From positions 1 to 57,178 of the forward strand of contig DIXJ01000001.1 in assembly GCA_002436015.1 (NCBI GenBank): DNA of 57,178 nt, in the 5' to 3' direction. The notes beneath the pieces were generated by a model, which did not search any database, was not told where the DNA came from, and saw only the letters and a list, made by a program, of their open reading frames with translations. Source of the DNA: Synergistaceae bacterium UBA6083 (lineage in GTDB: Bacteria > Synergistota > Synergistia > Synergistales > 79-D21). Below, one piece after another: positions 43,207-50,749 of this stretch (the first letter of the stretch is position 1; every line of letters begins with the position of its first letter). A program made the translations under genes and the position numbers.

Positions 43207-43914
43207 GTGAAGGAATTATCCATCGGTTTGGTAAGGGTTTTGACCCAGCCGCAGGAATATTTCGCCAGGATGGACGGGTTCCTGGAGAAGCTCTGGCCCG
43301 GCGTCAAATTCCAGAGCGAGATCCTTGAAGGGCAGCCTTCCGGTGTCCACGATGCAGCCACCTTTGCCTCGGCGGAGCCGAAGGTCGTCAGGGGCTGCCT
43401 TGCCCTCCAGGATCGCGGAATGGATGCGGTCATCGTGAACTGCGCCATGGATCCGGGGGTGGAGGAAGCCGCCAGGCTCTGCCGGATCCCTGTATACGGG
43501 GCGGGTTCGTCAGCGGCTTGCCTGGCCAGGGCGACATCGCGCCCCGTCGGAATCCTTGGCCTGGTTGACGAGGCCCCCCCCTGCATGGAACGGGTCCTTT
43601 CCGGGAGAATCGTCGCCTCGGTTTCTCCGGAAGGTGTGGAAAACGTTCTCGATCTTTGGGGTGAAACGGGCAAAGCTGCGACGGTTAAAGCTGCAGAAAG
43701 CCTGGTTTCCGCAGGGGCTGGGGCGATCGTACTGGCCTGCACCGGCATGACCCCAATGGGCGTTGCCCATGGCTTGAGGAAGACCACGGGCCTTCCCGTG
43801 TTCGACCCGCTGGTTTCCGCGGTAACCCTGGCCTTGCTTCTCCTGGGGGGCGAGCTGGAGGAAAAAACGGAAGAATTCAGGGCCTTATCCGGGTTCACGG
43901 GGAAAGGAGCATAA
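43207..43914 (+). CDS. Aspartate/glutamate/hydantoin racemase-family protein
   Basis: It has 235 residues from the GTG at 43207, which is seven bases after AAGGAGG. The TTG at 43201 is too close. The two catalytic cysteines of this superfamily are likely in VIVNCAMDPGVEEAARLC near residue 80 and in AIVLACTGMTPMGVAHGLRK near residue 180. Both copies of the alpha/beta racemase fold are visible. The family racemises Asp, Glu or hydantoins without a cofactor. Its neighbours suggest handling of a D-amino acid or a hydantoin-like ring. Confidence 0.8.
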   Translation: MKELSIGLVRVLTQPQEYFARMDGFLEKLWPGVKFQSEILEGQPSGVHDAATFASAEPKVVRGCLALQDRGMDAVIVNCAMDPGVEEAARLCRIPVYGAGSSAACLARATSRPVGILGLVDEAPPCMERVLSGRIVASVSPEGVENVLDLWGETGKAATVKAAESLVSAGAGAIVLACTGMTPMGVAHGLRKTTGLPVFDPLVSAVTLALLLLGGELEEKTEEFRALSGFTGKGA

Positions 43915-43916
43915 AA

Positions 43917-45032
43917 ATGGCAACGTTTGAGCTTTCGTCCAGGCACGACCTGGAGGATTTTGTCCGCGGGGTGGTTTTTCTTGGAGTCGGTGGTGGCGGC
44001 AGGGGCGAGGACGGCCTGGCGCACCTGGAAACGGCTATGGAAGAGGGCGTTACCCTGCGCTTTACGGATCTCTCGGAAATTCCTGACGAGGAATGGCTTT
44101 GCGTCGTTTACGGGATGGGCTCCATCGCCCCGGCGGAACCTTCCCGGGAGAAACCGTACGGCCTGGATGCAAAAGTCGTTCGCAGGCCAATGGTCGAAGC
44201 GGTCAAAGCTCTGGAGGAATACGCGAAGGTGAAGATCGGGGCGGTGGCGATTTTTGAACCGGGGGGCGCAAATTCGCCTAAGGCCTTGGAAGCCGGTATG
44301 AGGCACGGATCCGTCGTCCCTGACGGGGACTTCTGCGGAAGGGCCGTTCCCGAAATGCACCAGACACTGGCGGCAATCAGGGGGATCGCCCCATTCCCGA
44401 TCGCGATATGCGATGACTGGGGACACCGCATTTTCCTCGCCAACGCGCCGACCCTCCATTCCGCCGAGGCCATAGGAAAGACCATCAGCGTGATCACCAA
44501 GGCACCGGACCCCCTGGCGACCTGCGCACATGCGGCTTACCTGATGAAGGTGTCCCTGGCGAAGGAAGTCATGGTCGGAGGGACCATGAGCCAGGCCCTG
44601 AAGATCGGCCGTGCGGTCCGGGTGGCCCGAGAAGAGGGAAAAGACCCTGTCGTCGCGATAGCCGAAGCTTCCGGCGGAAAAACGCTTTTCCGAGGCAAGG
44701 TCACCAGGGTCGACTGGGAAAGCTCGAAGGGCTACATGTCGGGGACGACCTGGATCGAGGGATCGGACGGTGAGACGTATTCCATTTGGTTCAAGAACGA
44801 GAACCACTTGGCCCGCAAGGAGGAAAAAGCTCTCTGCATGAGCCCGGACCTGATCCACGTGGTGGATTCCCTCACGGGCGAGCCGATCACGAACACGAAA
44901 ATGGCGGCCGGAATGGATGTCTCCGTGATCGGGACCCCGAACAGGCCTTTCCGTACCGGCCCGGGCATCGACTGTCTCAGCCCGGCCTATTTCGGTTTCG
45001 ACCAGCCTTACGTTCCCTTCGAAAACATTTAG
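43917..45032 (+). CDS. DUF917 (S-Me-THD) family protein
   Basis: It has 371 residues from the ATG at 43917, after GGAAAGGAG. DUF917 marks are FVRGVVFLGVGGGGRGEDGL near the N-terminus, FEPGGANSPKALEAGMRHG near residue 110, PDGDFCGRAVPEMHQT, and the C-terminal PNRPFRTGPGIDCLSPAYFG. The Pfam label links the domain to S-methyl-thiohydantoin desulfurase. Neighbours in other genomes often include hydantoinase or PucR genes. Here it lies between a racemase-like gene and a dipeptidase, which agrees with catabolism of a cyclic amino-acid derivative. The reaction is not established. Confidence 0.82.
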   Translation: MATFELSSRHDLEDFVRGVVFLGVGGGGRGEDGLAHLETAMEEGVTLRFTDLSEIPDEEWLCVVYGMGSIAPAEPSREKPYGLDAKVVRRPMVEAVKALEEYAKVKIGAVAIFEPGGANSPKALEAGMRHGSVVPDGDFCGRAVPEMHQTLAAIRGIAPFPIAICDDWGHRIFLANAPTLHSAEAIGKTISVITKAPDPLATCAHAAYLMKVSLAKEVMVGGTMSQALKIGRAVRVAREEGKDPVVAIAEASGGKTLFRGKVTRVDWESSKGYMSGTTWIEGSDGETYSIWFKNENHLARKEEKALCMSPDLIHVVDSLTGEPITNTKMAAGMDVSVIGTPNRPFRTGPGIDCLSPAYFGFDQPYVPFENI

Positions 45033-45047
45033 GGAAAGGTGCGGGAC

Positions 45048-46478
45048 ATGGACCCGGCAGCAAACAGGGAAGAAAAGATCACAGAGATGCACGCGATCAT
45101 AGACGGAGATTTCGATTCCCTCGTTAAGGACCTCCGCGGTAACATGGCGATTCCCAGCGTCCTGGACGAAACGGTGTCGACTGCCCTGCATCCCTTTGGG
45201 CCAAGAATGACGGAGGCCCTCGAGGATTTTCTACAGCGGGGGAGAAACTTGGGGTTTCAGTCCAAAAACCTCGACAACTTTGCCGGTTTCCTTGAAATGG
45301 GTGAAGGGAAGGAACTACTCGGGATTCTTTGCCACCTCGACGTGATGCCGGCGGGAGAAAGAAGCCTTTGGGTTTGTGACCCTTTCGTCGGGCAGCTGAG
45401 GGATGGGAGGCTTTACGGCCGGGGTGCCATAGACGATAAGGGGCCTGCCATGGCAAGCCTGTATGCCATGAAAGCGGTCCGGGACGCGGGGATTCCAATA
45501 CGGAAAAGAGTCAGGCTTATCGTCGGGCTGGACGAGGAAAGCGGTTCCCGCTGCATGCGGAGATACCTCGAGAGCGAGGAAATCCCCTCGTCCTCCTTTT
45601 CGCCGGATGCGGCATTCCCGGTCGTCAACGCGGAAAAAGGGATATTGCGCGTCCGGATGGATCGGGAATTCCCGAAAGCCCGGGGGGAAAACCGCCTGGT
45701 AGGGATCTTTGCCGGGGAAAGGCTGAACGCGGTTCCCGACTTGGCCCTTGCCAGTTTTTGCGGGATTACCGAAAAACAGTTGTCGGTAGAAGTCGGGGTA
45801 CGTGAGGGCGTGCAGGTTGAACCGGATGAGGGCATGGTTGTCCTCCGTTGCCTTGGGAAAGGCGCTCATGCAATGGAGCCGTGGAAAGGCAAGAATGCCC
45901 TGCTTGCCTTGCTCGAGGTTCTCCGGGGCATTTCCTACGGACCCGCCCAGGTCAAGGAGACGATGGATCGCCTGTCAGTCTTGCTCGGCAAGGAGCACGA
46001 CGGTCGATCCCTTGGCATCGCCGTCAGCGATGAGGTTTCGGGGGCTCTTTCCTGTAACCCCGCGTTCTTGCGGTTTGAGGAGAGTAACTTCAGCTTGAGG
46101 TTCGACATCCGCTACCCCGTTAAAGCCGACTCCGAACGGCTGGTCGGCCAGTTGAACAATGTCGCTGAAAGCTTGGGATGCGAGTTTTCGGTCATCACTC
46201 ATAAGTCCCCCCTTTTCGTGGAAAAGGAATCGCCGCTGGTGTCGTCGCTTTTAAAGGCCTGCGAGGAAGTCACGGGTGAAAAAGGGGAGGCCTTAAGCTT
46301 TGGCGGCGGAACGTATTGCAGGTTCTTTCCGAACTCCGTTTCATTCGGGCCCGTCTTCCCGGGCGAGGAGGAAACCGCTCACCGGGCAAACGAATATGTA
46401 ACCTTGGAATCCTTGAGGAAGATGACGCATATTTTCGCGAACGCGATCGTTCTTTTGTCGAAAGAAGAAGGCGAATAG
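45048..46478 (+). CDS. M20-family dipeptidase, PepV-like
   Basis: It has 476 residues from the ATG at 45048. A GTG at 45039 overlaps the ribosome binding site. The first metal site is GILCHLDVMPAG, followed by the PepV signature WVCDPFVGQLRDGRLYGRGA and then IDDKGPA carrying the bridging Asp. The catalytic Glu pair is in GLDEESGSRCMRRYLES. The C-terminal FGGGTYCRFFPNSVSFGPVF and AHRAN supply the last His. It hydrolyses dipeptides with zinc in the cytoplasm. As the last gene of the OPT operon it would split the imported peptide into amino acids. A clear terminator follows. Confidence 0.88.
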   Translation: MDPAANREEKITEMHAIIDGDFDSLVKDLRGNMAIPSVLDETVSTALHPFGPRMTEALEDFLQRGRNLGFQSKNLDNFAGFLEMGEGKELLGILCHLDVMPAGERSLWVCDPFVGQLRDGRLYGRGAIDDKGPAMASLYAMKAVRDAGIPIRKRVRLIVGLDEESGSRCMRRYLESEEIPSSSFSPDAAFPVVNAEKGILRVRMDREFPKARGENRLVGIFAGERLNAVPDLALASFCGITEKQLSVEVGVREGVQVEPDEGMVVLRCLGKGAHAMEPWKGKNALLALLEVLRGISYGPAQVKETMDRLSVLLGKEHDGRSLGIAVSDEVSGALSCNPAFLRFEESNFSLRFDIRYPVKADSERLVGQLNNVAESLGCEFSVITHKSPLFVEKESPLVSSLLKACEEVTGEKGEALSFGGGTYCRFFPNSVSFGPVFPGEEETAHRANEYVTLESLRKMTHIFANAIVLLSKEEGE

Positions 46479-46507
46479 AAAAGCTCAGCGTAGTCGCGAT
46501 GACGAGA

Positions 46508-46543
46508 GGCCGCCGTCCCGTGAAAGGGAAGGCGGCCTTTTTT
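46508..46543 (+). terminator. Rho-independent terminator of the OPT-PepV operon
   Basis: GGCCGCC (46508-46514) pairs with GGCGGCC (46531-46537), and six T follow at 46538-46543. It lies 30 bases after the dipeptidase stop. Confidence 0.85.
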
Positions 46544-46558
46544 CTCGACCCAGCCGAA

Positions 46559-46609
46559 GCACCTGCGGCCACGGGTTTTTGTACTGCTACGCGGGGAGGT
46601 TGTAGGGGG
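46559..46609 (+). pseudogene. Second fragment of a DUF1848 3' end
   Basis: The frame reads TCGHGFLYCYAGRL and stops with TAG at 46603-46605, followed by GGGG exactly as after the intact gene at 37273. Upstream of 46559 the similarity ends abruptly in the terminator of the previous operon. It is a ~50-base remnant of a second DUF1848 gene or a copied 3' end. Confidence 0.65.
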
Positions 46610-46611
46610 CG

Positions 46612-46917
46612 CTGCTTTTGGAGGCTTTTCTCTTAATCTGTTCGGTGTAATAAAACTCAACAATCTTGGAGAGAATTCTTTAAGGACGACTTTCTGACCT
46701 AGGGTTCGGGGAATCGCCCTTTTTTTATGCCGACGTATGTTGTCGCTATGTGTTAATAGGATGGGGAAAATTATCGGTGCTCTTGTGGTAGTCAACCTTT
46801 TCCTTCTTGAAATTTTGGCAGCACCTAAAAATCAGGAAAACCCTGATTGTTAATTCCGCAATAAAGGCGCATGATTCCCAAGGTGGAAAGAATCGACTTA
46901 TGAGGGGAGGGGTTTCT
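46612..46917. other. AT-rich gap upstream of cas genes
   Basis: This ~300-base gap is more AT-rich than its surroundings. A GGG...CCC stem followed by seven T (46710-46727) could be a weak terminator. AATCAGG (46830-46836) and CCTGATT (46842-46848) form a 7-bp hairpin. I see no good sigma-70 promoter and no convincing gene. An open frame from 46807 to the cas5 start is probably noncoding. Confidence 0.5.
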
Positions 46918-47622
46918 TTGAATGGCAGAACCGTTGAAGAAAATCTTCAATACGCTGTATCTCTCGAAATTGCCGGGCCAATGGCGATGTGGACTGACCC
47001 GGCTTCAGGAAGCACTCCGACTTCTTACCCGGCTCCTACCTGGAGTGCGGTGAAGGGGATTTTCGAATCGGTCCTTTACCTGAAATCTAGCCAGATCATC
47101 CCGATTCGGGTCGAGATTATGGAACCGATCCAGTACCAGAATTTTGTGCAGAACTACTCAGGGCCCCTTAGAAAAACCGAACAGATTAGAGAAAAAAACG
47201 CTTTCCAGATCCGGATGAATGCCCTACGTAACGTCTGTTACCGCCTTTATGCAACCCCCGTCGGGGTTCCCGAGAACTACCCCTCGGAAGGGGGTACCAC
47301 GACCAACGGGGCTCATCAGTATCAGGTGCGTTTTGAGAGACGTCTCTGCCGGGGGCAGTGCTTTTCCACTCCATGCCTGGGCCTGAAGGATTTTCCCGCT
47401 TCCTACTGGGGACCGGTCCGAAATCCTTTGAAGAGGCCTGCAGACGTCAACATGGTCGTCCCCTCAATGCTTGTGACTCCGTTTCGTGATATCGAGGGCC
47501 AGGGGGGCTTCGATCCGATTTTCGACCAGAATGTGGAGATTTTTCACGGAACGCTGGATTACCGGTTCGATGGAACGGTGATCCGGGAATTCCAGCCCCG
47601 GGAGGCTAGAGAACAATGCTGA
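46918..47622 (+). CDS. cas5: Cas5c (type I-C), pre-crRNA endoribonuclease
   Basis: It has 234 residues from a TTG at 46918, five bases after GGGGAGGGG (46904-46912). That matches the normal Cas5c length, and a further 37 codons of open frame upstream are rejected. YAVSLEIAGPMAMWTDPASG fits the glycine-rich Cas5 start. HQYQVRFERRLCRGQCFSTP followed by CLGLKDFPA is the I-C Cas5d signature region that includes processing residues. In type I-C this protein cuts the pre-crRNA in place of Cas6 and binds the 5' handle in Cascade. It overlaps cas8c by 7 bases. The ATG at 46900 is a weaker alternative. Confidence 0.88.
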   Translation: MNGRTVEENLQYAVSLEIAGPMAMWTDPASGSTPTSYPAPTWSAVKGIFESVLYLKSSQIIPIRVEIMEPIQYQNFVQNYSGPLRKTEQIREKNAFQIRMNALRNVCYRLYATPVGVPENYPSEGGTTTNGAHQYQVRFERRLCRGQCFSTPCLGLKDFPASYWGPVRNPLKRPADVNMVVPSMLVTPFRDIEGQGGFDPIFDQNVEIFHGTLDYRFDGTVIREFQPREAREQC

Positions 47623-49805
47623 ACGTCCTATGGGACTTGGCGGAATCGCTGCGAAAAGCGAATGTCCGGATAGCCTCGGTGCATCGCAAATACACACAAA
47701 CACCTGCAAAGCTAGGTGTCCGGGTCTTCCTAACCGAGGAAGGCCGGATCAATGGCATGGGGATCATCCCGAAGAAAAAAGACGAATGGATTCGTCACTG
47801 GCAGCCGTCACCCCACGAAGCCTTCCCCTCAGGGAACGTAACTTCCATTTGCCTCGGTTCCAGCGACAAGGACTGGATGAAGGGGTGGGAAAAGAAGCTC
47901 AAGGCGGGCCAGGGTCGGAATGCCGAAGAGTTCCTCGCCGGCTTGGAGGAAACGGGTTTCAAGACCGATCCCAAACAAACAAAGGGGAAAGGCGCAAAAG
48001 CATTGCCAAAATCGACTGCTCCAGAAATGAGGATTCTCCTGGCCCCGTTTTTGAGAGGGGCGGCCTCTTTCCGGAAGGAGACAGCTACTGTGGCCGACAA
48101 TCGTGCCGTGGCTTCCGTCCTGGCGGTGGCCGACCGGCTGGAGCGTGCCCTGGAAGCTGGAACGCTGTACGAAGACCTGAAGCGGGCCTTTGCCGCCCTT
48201 TGCGAGTCGGACCTGGAGGCGGGAATGGCCGCCCTGCCCCTCTTTGCCGGAAAGGGAGACAAGGGGGTCTCCAGCGTGCCCGTTTTTTTTGATCTGGACG
48301 TCGACGAAGCCATGACCTCCCCTTATGCCGGTGTCGTCCAGGAGGAGCTTGGCCGGGTGCTTCTTTCGGCCGGTGGAAGCTCCGCTGAAGTTGTTGGAAA
48401 AAAGGACGCCTACGGGCTCGATGCCACGGGCAACGATGAAATCCTCGGGAAGGCGAACTTGGGCGTCCTGGGACCCCGGATCCTTTACAGTCTCAATCCT
48501 GATCTCCCTGCGCTGGGCCGCTACGGACAAATCGGCGAATCCGCCTTTTGCCTCGGTGGGGAAGCGCGCCAGAGGATGAAAGACGCGGCGGAATGGATCG
48601 CGAGCAAGGATCGCGAGGGAAAGACCTGGGCCCGGGTTCAGCAGTCCTGCGGCTACGACAACGGGATTTTATGTGCGTACGTTGAGGATCCTGTGTTCGG
48701 TTTCATGGGCGAGACCCTCGCCAATTCGACCGTCCGGTTTCTGTGCGCCGCCAAGTCCGACGACGAAGACGATGCCGCTCCTACGGAGGAAACTTCAGAT
48801 TCCTTGAACCAGCCCGATGGGGAAATCTGGCAAACCGTGAGAACCCACCCGGTGATCGCCGCCCTCAAGGGGGTCGTGGAGGGGCACCCGGCAGCGCGGA
48901 TCCGGACCTTCGTCCTAGCCAACGTGGATCCGGGCCGGAGTCGAGCCATGGTGGAGCGTTCCATCCCGGGAAGCGAGTTCATCGCCGCGGCGGAGCGCTG
49001 GCAGGAGGGTGCCGCCAACATTCCTAGCCTGATGCCTGGAATTACACTGGCCCTCAGCAAGAGCTTCAAAACCAGAACTGGAGGATTGGCCCCTAGGCCG
49101 TCGGAAGTCACGTGCCTCCTGGATCAGAGATGGCTTCGGCACGGGATGGATTGGTCGATGGGCAGCGGATCCGCCTTCGCGGACGGGATCGACTTGCTTC
49201 TCGGAAAGGCCTCCGTGGCGAGGCTGCTCAGGCTGGCAGTGGAAAACGGAAGCGGATTCCTGACGGAATGGAGCCGGATCGTTCATCTAGAAGGACCGGG
49301 GGCCGCTGACAAATTCCTGAATAGTCCGGTCGGCAAGCCGAACAAACCCAAAAAAATGGGCTTCAATCGGGCCGAGTGGCTGGCCAAGTTTCCGGCCCTC
49401 CTCGGAATTCTGCTCGCCGCCTCAGGGCGGAGAAAGGAGATCTACATGAAAGACTCGCCGTACCTTATCGGACAGCTCCTGGCGGCGGCAGACCGCCTGC
49501 ACGAGCGCTATTCCCGCCGGGATGACCCCAAGGCAGGTCTTCCCTCGAAACTCCTTGGGAATTCCCTGGTGGTTACGGCCGGCCGGAACCCCCAAAGGGC
49601 GCTGGCAATGCTCCAGGAACGCTTCCCCATCTACAAGGCTTGGGCGGACGGGGCGGGCGACGGATTGGGCCTGTGGGCAGCGAACCATTTTGGCGAAGTG
49701 GCGGAGAAACTGGCAGAAACCGGCATTCCGGCTTCCATGACCGACGCGGACCGCGCGGAGCTGCTCCTGGGCTACGCCGCGGGGGTCAAAGGGAAAAAAG
49801 TCTAG
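47616..49805 (+). CDS. cas8c: Cas8c (Csd1), large Cascade subunit of type I-C
   Basis: It has 729 residues from the ATG at 47616. The N-terminus MLNVLWDLAESLRKANVRIA and GMGIIPKKKDEWIRHWQPSP have the look of Csd1/Cas8c. It is longer than many Cas8c proteins of about 600 residues. The large subunit recognises the PAM, usually TTC in this subtype, and recruits Cas3. The last 119 codons are preceded in frame by a strong internal ribosome binding site and start (49446), the known source of Cas11c. It is co-translated with cas5 (7-base overlap). Confidence 0.85.
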   Translation: MLNVLWDLAESLRKANVRIASVHRKYTQTPAKLGVRVFLTEEGRINGMGIIPKKKDEWIRHWQPSPHEAFPSGNVTSICLGSSDKDWMKGWEKKLKAGQGRNAEEFLAGLEETGFKTDPKQTKGKGAKALPKSTAPEMRILLAPFLRGAASFRKETATVADNRAVASVLAVADRLERALEAGTLYEDLKRAFAALCESDLEAGMAALPLFAGKGDKGVSSVPVFFDLDVDEAMTSPYAGVVQEELGRVLLSAGGSSAEVVGKKDAYGLDATGNDEILGKANLGVLGPRILYSLNPDLPALGRYGQIGESAFCLGGEARQRMKDAAEWIASKDREGKTWARVQQSCGYDNGILCAYVEDPVFGFMGETLANSTVRFLCAAKSDDEDDAAPTEETSDSLNQPDGEIWQTVRTHPVIAALKGVVEGHPAARIRTFVLANVDPGRSRAMVERSIPGSEFIAAAERWQEGAANIPSLMPGITLALSKSFKTRTGGLAPRPSEVTCLLDQRWLRHGMDWSMGSGSAFADGIDLLLGKASVARLLRLAVENGSGFLTEWSRIVHLEGPGAADKFLNSPVGKPNKPKKMGFNRAEWLAKFPALLGILLAASGRRKEIYMKDSPYLIGQLLAAADRLHERYSRRDDPKAGLPSKLLGNSLVVTAGRNPQRALAMLQERFPIYKAWADGAGDGLGLWAANHFGEVAEKLAETGIPASMTDADRAELLLGYAAGVKGKKV
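49446..49805 (+). CDS. cas11: Cas11c small subunit from internal start in cas8c
   Basis: An in-frame ATG at 49446 follows AAAGGAG (49433-49439) at good spacing inside cas8c. It encodes 119 residues beginning MKDSPYLIGQLLAAADRLHE, helical and ending at the cas8c stop. In type I-C systems a small subunit is made from such an internal site and lines the Cascade belly. The site and the size agree with that. Expression is not shown. Confidence 0.75.
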   Translation: MKDSPYLIGQLLAAADRLHERYSRRDDPKAGLPSKLLGNSLVVTAGRNPQRALAMLQERFPIYKAWADGAGDGLGLWAANHFGEVAEKLAETGIPASMTDADRAELLLGYAAGVKGKKV

Positions 49806-49840
49806 AGCACCACCGAATCTAAAGAGGAGGCGAATGCTTG

Positions 49841-50719
49841 ATGAAGAAGACCATGACTGGTGGCACGTTTAACCGCGGAACCGGATTCCTGGTGGTCGAG
49901 GCCAGGCTGTCGAACATCAACGGCGACCCCGACATGAACAGCGATCCCCGGATGGATAGCAACGGGATCGGCTTGGTTTCCCCCGTCTCCATCCACCGGA
50001 AGCTCCGAAACCTGGTGGGTAGCAAGGGGAACCACTGGAACGAGGCTAAAGCCTGCCTAGGCCTCGATGCCGGACGCTTTGACATCCTTGAGGCCCGCGG
50101 GCGCGACCGTGGCGCGATCACAGCACTCCTTAACGGGGAAAACGGGAAGGTCCTTGCCTTGGACCGGTACTGGGACGCCCGACTGTTCGGCTGTACGTTC
50201 CTCGACGAGAAGGTCAAGGAAGGCGGGGGCTTCATCCGCAGCGGTGTCCTGCATTTCGGCTGCGGCGAGTCGATCCGGCCCCTGGACGTCGAACGCCTGA
50301 CCCTCACCAACCATGCGGGAGTCGAGGATGACAAGGACCGGGGAATGGCACCGAACGCCTTTCGGGTCGCACGGCACGCCCTCTACGCGGTGCCTTTCTT
50401 CGTCGATCCCTCCCGGGCGGAAGAGACGAAATGCCAGGCTGAAGACGTCGAGCTCGCCCTGAACCTCATGCCCTTTATCTTCACCTCCAGCCAGAGCCTG
50501 CTCAGGAGCCAGATCTTCATCCAGCACGCCTGGTACGTGGAACACCAGTCGCCCATCGGATCCTGCCCTGACCACCTGATCCTGGACGCCCTGAAGCCCT
50601 CCTGGAAGGTGCAGGCAGGGGAGGCCCCCACCCTTGGCGATTACGAGATCCCCTCGGACCTGCCCGAGCCGATCAAGGCCCGCGTGAAGTCGGTCGAAGA
50701 CCTCATGGGGCGGATGTAA
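49841..50719 (+). CDS. cas7: Cas7c (Csd2), Cascade backbone subunit
   Basis: It has 292 residues from the ATG at 49841. AGAGGAGG lies upstream, and the TTG at 49838 is possible. The N-terminal RGTGFLVVEARLSNINGDPD and GIGLVSPVSIHRKLRNLVG are typical of Csd2. Several copies coat the crRNA in type I-C Cascade. A GNRA-type hairpin spans the stop codon, between this gene and cas3, and may alter expression of the genes downstream. Confidence 0.9.
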   Translation: MKKTMTGGTFNRGTGFLVVEARLSNINGDPDMNSDPRMDSNGIGLVSPVSIHRKLRNLVGSKGNHWNEAKACLGLDAGRFDILEARGRDRGAITALLNGENGKVLALDRYWDARLFGCTFLDEKVKEGGGFIRSGVLHFGCGESIRPLDVERLTLTNHAGVEDDKDRGMAPNAFRVARHALYAVPFFVDPSRAEETKCQAEDVELALNLMPFIFTSSQSLLRSQIFIQHAWYVEHQSPIGSCPDHLILDALKPSWKVQAGEAPTLGDYEIPSDLPEPIKARVKSVEDLMGRM

Positions 50720-50731
50720 ATCCGCCCCTTT
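50707..50731 (+). other. GTAA-loop hairpin over the cas7 stop codon
   Basis: GGGGCGGAT (50707-50715), loop GTAA and ATCCGCCCC (50720-50728) form a perfect 9-bp stem with a GNRA loop, followed by TTTC. The cas7 stop codon lies in the loop region. It looks like a partial terminator or stability element ahead of cas3. Confidence 0.55.
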
Positions 50732-50749
50732 CAAGAACGGAACAAACCC

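Noticed and set aside
43176..45191. 671-residue minus-strand open frame opposite the racemase-like and DUF917 genes
   Set aside because: It has no recognisable domain and lies antisense to two clear genes.
46807..46917. Upstream extension of cas5 by 37 codons
   Set aside because: No family similarity is seen, and the TTG at 46918 has the best ribosome binding site and gives the normal Cas5c length.
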